This document shows positions 16,666 through 25,150 of a stretch of DNA of 51,648 nucleotides, piece after piece. Location of the stretch: assembly GCF_011947225.1 (NCBI RefSeq), contig NZ_JAATVW010000027.1, positions 1 to 51,648 of the forward strand, in the 5' to 3' direction. A program made the translations under genes and the position numbers. The notes below the pieces were generated by a model. It ran no database searches, was not told where the DNA came from, and saw nothing but the letters and a program-made list of their open reading frames with translations. Origin of the DNA: Planosporangium flavigriseum (GTDB taxonomy: Bacteria; Actinomycetota; Actinomycetes; Mycobacteriales; Micromonosporaceae). The stretch's first letter is position 1. Every line of letters begins with the position of its first letter.

Positions 16666-17964
16666 TTGTCCGACCGTGCAACCCCACGCGGTCTCAGCCG
16701 CCGGGCCATCCTGGCCGGCGTGGCCGGCGCCGCCGGCTGGGCGATACTGCCCGCCGGCAGTTCCGTCGGCGCATCCGCGCGGCCCCGAGGGCTGGCGGTG
16801 CCCGCCGAGGTACCGAACCCGTCCACCGAGATCCATCTCGCCGGCACCGACGGCTGGGTGTCGATGCCGGGCGACGCGCCGGCGATCCCGCCGTTCTGGC
16901 CCGACCCGCTCGCGCGGGAGAACTCCAACCTGTACGTCTTCGGGTTCCGCGACGTCACCGGGATGTCGCCGGACGAGGTCACCGCGCAGCGCGGGAAGGC
17001 GCAGATCTCGGCGCCGATGCTGAGCTTCGACCAGGAGACCGACGTCAAGATCACCCTGACCAACCTGGGCCTGTCGATGCGGCCCGACCTGACCGACGGG
17101 CACACCGTTCACTGGCACGGCTTCCAGAACGCGATCCCGCTGTTCGACGGCGTCCCGGAACTGTCCATCTCGGTGCCGATCGGCCGGGACTTCACGTACT
17201 TCTACCGCCCGCACGACCCGGGCACGTACATGTACCACTGCCACTTCGAGGACGTCGAGCACGTACAGATGGGCATGACGGGCATGCTGTTCGTGCGCCC
17301 GGTCCAGAACGACGGCACCCACGGCGTGCCGGCCGGCACGTACGCCTACAACTGTGGCGACGGCTCGACCCGGTACGACCGGGAGTTCGCGTTCATGATG
17401 ACTGAGATCTGGGCCGAGTCGCACTACCGCGACGCGCACATCCAGGTCAACGACTGGACCGACTTCGAGCCCTCGTTCTTCGCGCTCAACGGTCGGGTGT
17501 ACCCGGACACGGTCAAGCCCAACGCGCCCGACTTCGACCCGGTGAAGGCGGGAGCGGACGCGCGGTACGACCCGCGCCTGCAGTACCAGCCCATCTCGTC
17601 GCTGATCACCTGCAACAGCGGTGAGCGGGTGCTGCTCCGGCTGGCGAACCTGGGTTACCGCAACCACGCGGTGACCGTCGACGGGATCGATCTGACGGTC
17701 GTCGGCAAGGACGCCGGCCTGCTGCGCGGGCGCGACGGCACGCCCAACTACCAGGTCACGAACACCGTCGAGATCGGACCGGGGGAGAGCCGTGACGTCA
17801 TCTTCGAAGCGCCGGCCGTCGACCGGCCGACCACCTTCCTGCTCTACGACCGCGACTACGTCTCGCTGACCAACAGCGGCGGCCGCGGCTACGGCGGGCA
17901 GATGACCGAGATCCGGGTGTACCCGACCGGGACGCTCGCCCCGCAGGCGGGTGCGAACACATGA
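16666..17964 (+). CDS. Tat-exported two-domain cupredoxin protein with type-1 copper site (subunit A)
   Basis: A 432-residue multicopper-oxidase-type protein. The TTG start at 16666 follows AAGGAGG with 5-nt spacing; the longer upstream frame lacks this. The N-terminus has a twin-arginine signal (LSRRAILAG) and an Ala/Gly core. Domain 1 has a full ligand set: His146-x-x-His149-x-His151-Gly and His191-Cys192-His193, then His199 and Met204. His146, Cys192, His199 and Met204 form a type-1 site; the other four His are half of a trinuclear site. Domain 2 is degenerate: the HxHG position reads NHAVTVDG, and the C-terminal HCH position (near LLYDRDYVS) has no His or Cys. Alone it cannot complete a trinuclear centre. 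The stop overlaps the next start region (ATGA). Confidence 0.92.
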   Translation: MSDRATPRGLSRRAILAGVAGAAGWAILPAGSSVGASARPRGLAVPAEVPNPSTEIHLAGTDGWVSMPGDAPAIPPFWPDPLARENSNLYVFGFRDVTGMSPDEVTAQRGKAQISAPMLSFDQETDVKITLTNLGLSMRPDLTDGHTVHWHGFQNAIPLFDGVPELSISVPIGRDFTYFYRPHDPGTYMYHCHFEDVEHVQMGMTGMLFVRPVQNDGTHGVPAGTYAYNCGDGSTRYDREFAFMMTEIWAESHYRDAHIQVNDWTDFEPSFFALNGRVYPDTVKPNAPDFDPVKAGADARYDPRLQYQPISSLITCNSGERVLLRLANLGYRNHAVTVDGIDLTVVGKDAGLLRGRDGTPNYQVTNTVEIGPGESRDVIFEAPAVDRPTTFLLYDRDYVSLTNSGGRGYGGQMTEIRVYPTGTLAPQAGANT

Positions 17965-17975
17965 GGAGACTGAAC

Positions 17976-19277
17976 ATGCCATCCCTCAACCGCGCCCTGC
18001 GGCGTGTGGCCCCGTTCGCGCTGGTCGCGGCGATCATCGGAGTGCTGGTCGTCCCGGGGCCGCAGAGTTCGGCGGCCGCGCCGACCGACGGACTGGAGTG
18101 CGAGACCTCGCCGAGCAACAGTTTCTCGCTCACCGCGAGCGGCGGCTATATCTCCACCCCGGACGGCAACTCCATTTACATGTGGAGCTACGGCGACACC
18201 GGCGGGTCCTTCCAGTTTCCCGGGCCGACGCTCTGCGTGGAGTCCGGCGCGAACGTGACGGTGGTGCTGCACAACGCGCTGTCCGAGCCGACCTCGATCA
18301 TGTTCCCGGGACAGAACAAGGTCCTCGCGGGCGGCAAGCCCGCCCAGCCCGAGAACGACGCGAACGGCAACCTGTCGTCGCTGACGACGACGGCGGCGGC
18401 CAACAACGGCTCGGTGACCTACACGTTCGTCGCCGGCGCGCCCGGCACGTACCTGTACCAGTCCGGCACCGACGTGCAGAAGCAGCAGCAGATGGGCCTG
18501 TTCGGCGCCCTCGTCGTACGCACCAAGGGCCACCCCGACCAGGAGAACGGCCGGGCCGACTCGACGTTCGACCCGGCGCACGAGTACCTGTACATGCTCA
18601 GCGAGGTCGACCCCGACGCCCACCTCGCCGTGGAGCGTAAGCGTACGTACAACTGGAACAACTACACGCCGCGCTACTTCATGATCAATGGCCGGAGCAT
18701 GCCGGACACCATCGCTCCCAACCACGCGGAGTGGCTGCCCAACCAGCCGTACGGCGCGCTGATCCACATCAGGCCGTACGACGAGCAGACCAACCCGAGG
18801 CCGGCGCTCATCCGGTACCTCAACGCCGGCACCACCAACTACCCGTTCCACCCGCACGGAAGCGACGAGCAGCTCATCGCGCGCGACGGGCACCCGGCGC
18901 AGGCACCGGACGGCAAGGACCTGTCGTACTCGAACTTCCTCATCGACCCGGCGCCCGGCCAGACCGTCGACACGCTGATGACCTGGAAGGACGCCGAGCA
19001 CTGGAACTCCGCGACCAACCCGGTCCCGGTGCCGCTGCCGCAGTTGCAGGACCAGATCGTCGGCCCCGGTACCGAGACCTGGTTCAGCGAGAGCCCGTAC
19101 CTGGGGGAGAGCGACGCGCAGCTGCCGCCCGGCGTGGTCCAGAACAACCAGTGCGGTGAGTACTACCACGTGGCGCACAGCCATGCACTGCAGCAGGCGA
19201 CCAACTTCGGCGCGAGCTTCGGCGGAATGATGACGCTCATCCGCATCGATCCGCCCGCCGGCTGCCCAGGTCAATGA
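17976..19277 (+). CDS. Secreted two-domain cupredoxin protein with complementary trinuclear half-site (subunit B)
   Basis: A 433-residue exported paralogue of the preceding protein. The start at the ATG at 17976 follows GAGGAG at 7 nt; an ATG at 17961 overlapping the upstream stop is an alternative. The signal peptide (PFALVAAIIGVLVVPG) runs to about residue 35. Domain 1 has lost its ligands: the HxHG position reads SIMFPGQ and the HCH position reads YLYQSGTDVQ. Domain 2 keeps His292-Pro-His294-Gly and His401-Ser402-His403, the four histidines a trinuclear site needs from a partner domain. The Ser in place of Cys and the lack of an upstream type-1 His mean it has no type-1 copper. It is the ligand-for-ligand complement of subunit A and probably acts with it. 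Its stop overlaps an ATG of the next gene. Confidence 0.92.
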   Translation: MPSLNRALRRVAPFALVAAIIGVLVVPGPQSSAAAPTDGLECETSPSNSFSLTASGGYISTPDGNSIYMWSYGDTGGSFQFPGPTLCVESGANVTVVLHNALSEPTSIMFPGQNKVLAGGKPAQPENDANGNLSSLTTTAAANNGSVTYTFVAGAPGTYLYQSGTDVQKQQQMGLFGALVVRTKGHPDQENGRADSTFDPAHEYLYMLSEVDPDAHLAVERKRTYNWNNYTPRYFMINGRSMPDTIAPNHAEWLPNQPYGALIHIRPYDEQTNPRPALIRYLNAGTTNYPFHPHGSDEQLIARDGHPAQAPDGKDLSYSNFLIDPAPGQTVDTLMTWKDAEHWNSATNPVPVPLPQLQDQIVGPGTETWFSESPYLGESDAQLPPGVVQNNQCGEYYHVAHSHALQQATNFGASFGGMMTLIRIDPPAGCPGQ

Positions 19278-19291
19278 CGCCGAAGGGACCC

Positions 19292-22200
19292 ATGACGATG
19301 AATCTTCTTCCAGTTGCGCTGCGCGGTACGGCGTTCGCCGCCGTGACGACGCTGGCGTTCGCCGGGCCGGGTGCGGTCGCCTACGCGGCCGCGCCGGCAA
19401 CGACTCCACGCCTTGCCACAGTGGAAGCACATGCCGCACCGCCAGCGGTGGCCTTCCACGCCGGGCGGCCGGTGGTGTTCCCCACGCCGCCGGCCGCCCG
19501 CCCGGCACTGCCCGCGCCGAAGCTGAGTGGAACGCTGCAGTCGAACGCCTGCGTGAACGCGGTGTGTGACCTGTGGGCCCGAGCGGGCACCACCACGGTC
19601 GCGAGCCGGGCGATCCCGATCTGGGGCTTCTCCAGCTCGGCGGATCCGACCGTCGCGGTGACGGCGCCCGGCCCGGTGCTCGTCGTCAACGAGGGCGACG
19701 ACGTCACCATCAACGTCCACAACGAACTCGCCGGCCAGAACCTGTCGCTGGCGATCCCGTCGATGACCGGGCTCGTCCCGGACACCACGGGCGTCGCGAC
19801 GGGCGCCGTGGCGACGTACACGTTCACGGCGGGCCGGCCCGGCACGTACCTGTACGAGGCCGGGCACACCCCGGACGGCGGCCGGCAGGCCGCGATGGGC
19901 CTCGTCGGCGCGCTGGTCGTGAAGGCCGCGGACTCGGGCGGCCGGCCGTCGGAGGACGGCACCGCCGGCACCGGCTACGACGACGAGGCGGTGATGGTGC
20001 TGACGGAGATCGACCCGGCCCTCAACACTCTCGCCGACCCGTTCACCTTCGACATGCGCAGCTATGCGCCGAAGTACCGGCTGATCAACGGCAAGGCGTT
20101 CCCGGAGACCGACCCGGTCGCCACCGACGTCAACCGGACGGTCCTGCTGCGCTACGTCAACGCCGGCCTGCTGGCCCACCCGATGACGACGCTCGGCCTC
20201 GACCAGTCGGTCATCGCGCAGGACACGCGGAACACCGCCGCCCCGGAGGGCGCGGTCACCCTGCCGCTCGCACCGGGCAAGACGGCCGACGCCCTGGTCA
20301 CCATGCCCAAGGACCAGGACGGGCGCCGGTTCATGGTGTTCGAGCCCGGCGGCCAACTCAACAACAACGGCGACAAGGTGCCCGCGACGCCCGGCGGCAG
20401 CCCGCAGCAGGCGTTCGGCGGGATGATGACCTACCTGGACACCAACCCGATCGTGGAGAGCGGTGACCACGTCGGGCCGATCGCCACGAAGGTCGCCGCG
20501 TCGCCGAACCCGGCCTCGGCGCTGCAGGACATCACGGTGACCGCCACCTTCACCGACGATGCCAACGGCGGCTCCACCATCGACAAGGCCGAGGTCGTCA
20601 TCGACGACCTGAGCGTCGCCCCGGGTGAGGGCATTCCGTTCGCCTTGCCGCCAGCCCCCGCGTCCGCCGTCTCCGACGTGCCGGCGACCATCGACAGCAA
20701 GAAGTACCTGCAGACGTTGACGCAGGGCCGGCACATGCTGTGGGTACGCGCCCACGACGTCGCCGGCAACTGGGGCGTGGTCAACTCGACGACCGTGAAC
20801 CTCGCGGTCACCGGAGCGGCGACCACCGGCCTGGCCGTCACCCCGAACCCGACCTCGGGCCAGCGTGACCTGGCTGTGAGCGCCACCGGCGACGACAGCG
20901 CCGTCGGCGGCACGGTCACGGACGCCGAGTACTTCATCGACCGGGACCCCAACGCCCCGCCCACGAACGGCACCGGCACGAAGCTCACCCTCGCCCAGTC
21001 CGGCGCGAAGGTGACCGCCGAGACGGGGACGATTCCGGCGACCACCGTGGCCGCGCTCGCCGAGGGTAAGCACACGGTCTCGGTGCACACCCTGGACGCG
21101 CAGGGACTGTGGGGGCCGATGGCGGAGGTCGCCCTGGTGGTCGACCGTACCGGGCCGACCCTGACCAAGGGCGAGATCCTGCCCGACCTCGTCACCGGCA
21201 GTACGACCGGTTCGCCGTCCGACGCCGGTTACCTGCGGGTCAACGCGGACTTCACCGACCCGGTCACCCCGCCGAGCACCGGCGTCAACACCTCCGTCGC
21301 CGCGGTCGAGGGCTTCATCGACACGGCCGGAACCAACGGCACCGGGATCGCGTTCCAGTCCCTCGACGGCACGTTCAACGCGGCGACCGAGAGCACGTAC
21401 GGGCTCATCCCGCTCACCCAGTTCACCCAGCTCGCCGACGGTCCGCACCAGATCCAGGTGCACGCACAGGACGCGGCCGGCAACTGGGGGCCGCTCGTGT
21501 CACTGCCGTTCACGCTGGACCGCAACGGACCGGTCGTGTCGGCGCTGTCCGGCATTCTCAACGCCACGGGCGGCGTGGACCTGACCGCAAACGCAACCGA
21601 CGCGGTCAGCGCCGTCGCGGCGGCCGAGTGGTTCGAGAACGCGGACCCGGGTCTGGGCAAGGGCAAGCCGGTGACGGTGACCTCGACCGGCGCGACCACG
21701 GCCGGACTGTCGGCCACGATCACCGGCCTGGCCACCGGCGACCACACCATCGCGGTGCGGACCAGGGACGCCAACGGCAACTGGGGCAAGGCGGTGACCA
21801 CCACCGTCACGGTCAACCAGGCGGCGCTGATCTTCGCCAACAACTTCAACGCCGGTGACGCCAACGCCTGGTCGCAGCGCACCGGCACGGTGCGGGTCGC
21901 CGCGTCGCCGGCGTTCAGCAACTCGCCGGCGCTCACCGTCACCGGACGCACCGCGGTGTACGTAACGGACACCCGCCCGACGGCGGAGACGAACCTGCAC
22001 GCGCAGTTCGGGTTCGCCGCGGGCACGTACACCACCAAGGGCACGGTCGTGGACCTGTTCCAGGCGCGTACCTCGGCCGGCACGTCGGTGCTCACCGTCC
22101 AGTACCAGTCGACGGCCACCGACATCAGCCAGCTACGGGTCGGCGTCCAGACCAGCACCGGGTGGAAGTACTCGGCCTGGTCGACGATTCCGCGCACGGC

Positions 22201-22399
22201 CGTGACGGTCAGGGTCGACTGGACATCGGCCACCTCCGGCAAGGCCACGCTGAAGGTCGAGGGTGCCGTCGTCGGCACGGCCACCGGCAACACCTCGGCG
22301 TACAAGATCGAGACCGACGCGCTGGGTGTGGTCGCGGCCAACGGTTCCGGCGCGGTCGCCGGCGCCGCCGCGATCGACAACTTCACCTCCAACCGTTGA
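19292..22399 (+). CDS. Secreted ligand-free cupredoxin protein with Ig-like repeats (subunit C)
   Basis: A 1035-residue exported protein. The start is taken at 19292 after GAAGGGA; ATGs at 19274 (overlapping the upstream stop) and 19298 are alternatives. The signal peptide is followed by a Pro/Ala linker and two cupredoxin domains (about 85-385) aligning with the preceding two proteins: GTYLYEAG matches GTYLYQSG and GTYMYHCH, and QAAMGLVGALVV is conserved. Neither domain has an HxHG or HxH pair, so no trinuclear ligands remain. From about 390 come at least three Ig-like repeats marked by ASPNPAS, VTPNPTS and repeated AGNWG / NGNWG ends, then a C-terminal lectin-like (concanavalin-fold) beta domain from about 835. 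It is probably a structural or wall-/substrate-binding subunit. Confidence 0.88.
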   Translation: MTMNLLPVALRGTAFAAVTTLAFAGPGAVAYAAAPATTPRLATVEAHAAPPAVAFHAGRPVVFPTPPAARPALPAPKLSGTLQSNACVNAVCDLWARAGTTTVASRAIPIWGFSSSADPTVAVTAPGPVLVVNEGDDVTINVHNELAGQNLSLAIPSMTGLVPDTTGVATGAVATYTFTAGRPGTYLYEAGHTPDGGRQAAMGLVGALVVKAADSGGRPSEDGTAGTGYDDEAVMVLTEIDPALNTLADPFTFDMRSYAPKYRLINGKAFPETDPVATDVNRTVLLRYVNAGLLAHPMTTLGLDQSVIAQDTRNTAAPEGAVTLPLAPGKTADALVTMPKDQDGRRFMVFEPGGQLNNNGDKVPATPGGSPQQAFGGMMTYLDTNPIVESGDHVGPIATKVAASPNPASALQDITVTATFTDDANGGSTIDKAEVVIDDLSVAPGEGIPFALPPAPASAVSDVPATIDSKKYLQTLTQGRHMLWVRAHDVAGNWGVVNSTTVNLAVTGAATTGLAVTPNPTSGQRDLAVSATGDDSAVGGTVTDAEYFIDRDPNAPPTNGTGTKLTLAQSGAKVTAETGTIPATTVAALAEGKHTVSVHTLDAQGLWGPMAEVALVVDRTGPTLTKGEILPDLVTGSTTGSPSDAGYLRVNADFTDPVTPPSTGVNTSVAAVEGFIDTAGTNGTGIAFQSLDGTFNAATESTYGLIPLTQFTQLADGPHQIQVHAQDAAGNWGPLVSLPFTLDRNGPVVSALSGILNATGGVDLTANATDAVSAVAAAEWFENADPGLGKGKPVTVTSTGATTAGLSATITGLATGDHTIAVRTRDANGNWGKAVTTTVTVNQAALIFANNFNAGDANAWSQRTGTVRVAASPAFSNSPALTVTGRTAVYVTDTRPTAETNLHAQFGFAAGTYTTKGTVVDLFQARTSAGTSVLTVQYQSTATDISQLRVGVQTSTGWKYSAWSTIPRTAVTVRVDWTSATSGKATLKVEGAVVGTATGNTSAYKIETDALGVVAANGSGAVAGAAAIDNFTSNR

Positions 22400-22415
22400 T
22401 CCGTTCCACCTGACC

Positions 22416-22447
22416 GGCGTGGGGGCCGGCGATCCGGCCCCCACGCC
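22416..22447 (+). terminator. 14-bp perfect hairpin after the third cupredoxin gene
   Basis: GGCGTGGGGGCCGG (22416-22429) pairs perfectly with CCGGCCCCCACGCC (22434-22447) around a 4-nt CGAT loop. It lies 17 bases after the stop and 18 bases before the next start, so it must stop or reduce transcription into the copper-transport genes. No separate promoter fits between it and the Shine-Dalgarno of 22466. Confidence 0.8.
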
Positions 22448-22465
22448 GCCCGAAGAGGAGATCCG

Positions 22466-22939
22466 ATGACCCTCGTGACCCACTGGTCCACGGTGATCCG
22501 GCGACAGGCTGGCCGGATCTTGATCGTGCTGCTCGCCCTCGGCTTCATCGCCGCGGTCGGGTGGCGCTTCGCGGGTAGCGCCGACGCCAAACCCAACTAC
22601 GCCGTTCCGCAGGACGGCAGGCTGGAGAGCAAGCTCGGGGTGCGTATCACCCAGGCGGCTCTGGTCGGCGACGGCGGCCTCGTCGAGATCCGCTACACCG
22701 TCCTCGACAACCAGCGCGCGTCGGCGTTCCAGAACGACGTCAAGCACCCGCCGCTGCTCAAGAACGAGAAGAGCGGCAAGCAGGCCTGGCGGGCGGCGCT
22801 CATGAAGCAGGGCCACGAACTGCGGCCGGGCCAGACCTACTACATCCTGTACCTCAACAACCACAACGCGATCAAGCGCGGCGACAAGATCGAAATCTCG
22901 ACCGGGTCGGGCAAGTTGGCCCACGTACCGGTGCGATGA
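22466..22939 (+). CDS. N-terminally anchored extracytoplasmic protein in the copper cluster
   Basis: A 157-residue protein starting at the ATG at 22466 after GAGGAG. One hydrophobic segment (ILIVLLALGFIAAVGWRF, about residues 18-35) anchors or exports it. The extracytoplasmic domain is beta-rich (VRITQAALVGDGGLVEIRYTV) with scattered His (KHPPLL, KQGHEL, NNHNAI) and no Cys. No family was recognised. The stop overlaps the CopC-CopD start by ATGA, which suggests coupled synthesis and a role in copper delivery or sensing at the membrane. That role is inference from position only. Confidence 0.8.
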   Translation: MTLVTHWSTVIRRQAGRILIVLLALGFIAAVGWRFAGSADAKPNYAVPQDGRLESKLGVRITQAALVGDGGLVEIRYTVLDNQRASAFQNDVKHPPLLKNEKSGKQAWRAALMKQGHELRPGQTYYILYLNNHNAIKRGDKIEISTGSGKLAHVPVR

Positions 22940-24807
22940 CCATGCGACGCTTCTTCTACGGCTGGTTGGCGGCCGTCACCGCCGGAGCGCTCCTGCCCCT
23001 GGCGATGACGCCCACCGCGGCCAGCGCGCACGCGTACCTGGCCCGCAGCACCCCCGGCGACGGGACGGTCCTCGACCGCGCCCCGCAGACGCTGACGCTC
23101 AGCTTCACCGAGAGGGTGGAACTCTCGGCGACCCACGTCGACATCGTTGACGGCGACGGGCGGCACTACACGCCGACCTCCGTCGCGCTGCGCCAGGAAT
23201 CGACCGACGGCGCGGCCCTCGCAAGCGGTACCGAGGCGGCGGCGGACGTCGTCGTCGGCCTGCCGAAGCTGCCGGCCAACATGTACCACATCATGTGGAG
23301 CACGCTGTCCAGCGACGACCTGCACACCACCAGCGGCAACCTGGTCATCGGCGTCCAGCGGACAGTGCCGGCGGCAGCCCGGGCCGCCGGGCCCGGCGGC
23401 CCGGTGCCGCTGGAGACCGCACTGCGCGGACTCGGGCTGGTCGGCCTGTCGGTGCTCCTCGGTGGCGCGACCCTCGCGTTGCTGCTCGCCGCGCGGACGC
23501 CCGACCTGCGCCGGTGGCTGCTCGACGTCGCGGCGTCCGGCGGGGCGCTGGCTCTGGTCAGCACCCCGGTGCAACTGCTGTCCCAGGTGTACGCGGGGGC
23601 CGGCGGCGTTGGTCGGCTGCTTGCCCGCGAAGCGCTCAGCGGCCGGTGGCTCGCGCGCGAACTCGGTCTGCTCGCGTTGACCGTCGCCGTGCTGCGGGCC
23701 CGGACGACCCTCAGGTCGGCAACGGTGCCGAGGCCCGGTGTGCTCGTCCTCGGCTGCGCCGGGGCGCTCGCCGCGGCCGGTGGTACCGCGCTGCTCGGCC
23801 ACCAGGCCGGCACCGCACTCCTCCTCGCGACGGTGGTGCACGTCCTCGCCGCGGGCGCGTGGGCCGGCAGTGTCGTCGCGGCGGCGCTCGCCCTCGTACC
23901 CGTCCTGAGGTCGGGACCTGAACGGGGCGCCCAGGTGGCGGCGCTGCTGCGCACGTTCGCGGCGATCGCCGTCGTCGCGGTCGTGTCCCTGACCATCAGT
24001 GGGCTGCTGCTGACCGGCGTCCAGGTCGCAACGCTCGACGCGCTGCTCACCACGCCGTACGGACTGGTGCTGATCGCCAAGATTGCCGCGATGGTGCTGG
24101 CCGGGCTGCTGGGCCTGCGGACGGCGCGCCGGTTGCGCGGCGGGCAGGGCGCGGTGCCGTTGCGTGGCCTGGTCACCGAGGCGACCGCGCTGGTCGTCGC
24201 CCTCGGGCTGGCGGGTGCGCTCGCGTCGGCCGGCCCGGCGCGGGGGCCGCGCTTCGAGGCGAGCGCCGGGGTGAAGATCACGCCGCAGGTCAGCGGCCAG
24301 GTAGCCGACCTGGTCGACACGGTCACCGTCCGGCCGAACCTTCCCGGACGCAATGTCGTCACCATCACCGTCGCCGACACCCGACGGCCGGCACTCGCCC
24401 CGATCGGCGGCGTCTCGGTGGTCCTGCGGTCACCGGACGGGGTGCAGACGGTGCGCCCGGTGACCCGGGCCGCGGACGGCTCGTGGATGCTGGCGACCGA
24501 CGACATCCGGACGCCGGGCGCGTGGAAGATCTCCGTGACCGTCCTGCGCAACGGGCTCGCCCCGGTCACCGACGTGCACGACTGGGGCGTCGCGGGTGCG
24601 GGCACCGGACCGAACGCTCTTGTGTCGTCGGCGCCGCTGAAGCCGGCCGTGGCGGCGCTCGCGGCCGTGCTCGCGGTTGGGTCGCTGGCCGGCGCGGCGC
24701 TCTGGTACCGCCGTCGGATCAGGGCGCCGCGTGCCCGAGATCGCGTTTGCCCTCCGGTGACCGGGGCAGGATTCCCGGTTGAGCCGAAGGAGGCTGTGCG
24801 GACATGA
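22936..24807 (+). CDS. CopC-CopD fusion copper-resistance/import protein with extra C-terminal domain
   Basis: A 623-residue membrane protein. After a signal peptide, mature CopC begins with His32 (AHAYLARSTP), the usual N-terminal copper ligand. The second ligand loop is SSDDLH, with Asp128 and His130. The CopD part (about 150-440) has around eight transmembrane segments. A further extracytoplasmic beta domain (about 440-560, FixH/YtkA-like: GRNVVTITVAD, PGAWKISVTV) and a final transmembrane helix follow. CopC-CopD fusions are usual in Gram-positives and are thought to bind Cu(II) and move copper across the membrane. Here the protein would serve copper loading of, or protection around, the exported cupredoxin proteins. 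The gene is coupled by overlaps to both neighbours. Confidence 0.92.
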   Translation: MTMRRFFYGWLAAVTAGALLPLAMTPTAASAHAYLARSTPGDGTVLDRAPQTLTLSFTERVELSATHVDIVDGDGRHYTPTSVALRQESTDGAALASGTEAAADVVVGLPKLPANMYHIMWSTLSSDDLHTTSGNLVIGVQRTVPAAARAAGPGGPVPLETALRGLGLVGLSVLLGGATLALLLAARTPDLRRWLLDVAASGGALALVSTPVQLLSQVYAGAGGVGRLLAREALSGRWLARELGLLALTVAVLRARTTLRSATVPRPGVLVLGCAGALAAAGGTALLGHQAGTALLLATVVHVLAAGAWAGSVVAAALALVPVLRSGPERGAQVAALLRTFAAIAVVAVVSLTISGLLLTGVQVATLDALLTTPYGLVLIAKIAAMVLAGLLGLRTARRLRGGQGAVPLRGLVTEATALVVALGLAGALASAGPARGPRFEASAGVKITPQVSGQVADLVDTVTVRPNLPGRNVVTITVADTRRPALAPIGGVSVVLRSPDGVQTVRPVTRAADGSWMLATDDIRTPGAWKISVTVLRNGLAPVTDVHDWGVAGAGTGPNALVSSAPLKPAVAALAAVLAVGSLAGAALWYRRRIRAPRARDRVCPPVTGAGFPVEPKEAVRT

Positions 24808-25007
24808 GTGAAGAGAACAAGGCTGAACGCAAACACCTGTCACCCGTCCAGCAGCAGGTCTGCCGCGGCGAGAATCCGGCGGCGGCGCTGGACGACGAGA
24901 CTCTGGACGAAGGGTACGAGGCGGCGGAGGCGCGGTACGGCGACGACCCCCGCGCGCAGGCGCCGCGCGACTCGGCGGGCCGGCCGTCGAGCGGTCCCCC
25001 CGATTGA
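24804..25007 (+). CDS. Small acidic hydrophilic protein, unknown
   Basis: A 67-residue cytoplasmic protein starting at the ATG at 24804, which overlaps the CopC-CopD stop (ATGA) and has GGAGG about 10 bases upstream. It is rich in Glu, Asp, Ala and Arg, has a single Cys in QQVCRGENP, and has no signal or membrane segment; the C-terminal third is likely disordered. It is the last gene of the copper cluster. It resembles no family that I recognise. The coupling to the upstream gene is the main evidence that it is real. Confidence 0.55.
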   Translation: MSEENKAERKHLSPVQQQVCRGENPAAALDDETLDEGYEAAEARYGDDPRAQAPRDSAGRPSSGPPD

Positions 25008-25060
25008 TCGAGCTTTCCCCGACCGCCCGCCGGAGCCGGTGCCGGGGCCATCGCTTTAAC

Positions 25061-25070
25061 CCAACGTTGG
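25061..25070. promoter_or_regulatory. 10-bp palindrome upstream of the repeat-protein gene
   Basis: CCAACGTTGG is self-complementary and lies 81 bp before the ATG at 25151, in the 143-bp gap after the copper cluster. It is a possible operator; at ten bases, chance cannot be excluded. Confidence 0.2.
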
Positions 25071-25102
25071 CCTTGGCACAGGTACGCGCTATCACCCCGC
25101 GG

Positions 25103-25135
25103 GTGAGTCTCTAGCCCACAGCACAGAGACCTCAC
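25103..25135 (+). other. Leader stem-loop before the repeat-protein gene
   Basis: GTGAGTCTCT (25103-25112) pairs with AGAGACCTCAC (25125-25135) with one bulged base and a 12-nt loop. It ends a few bases before the ribosome site (GGGAGAG) of the gene at 25151. It may be the terminator of the copper cluster or a 5' leader structure; the sequence does not decide. Confidence 0.4.
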
Positions 25136-25150
25136 CTTCAGGGAGAGAAC

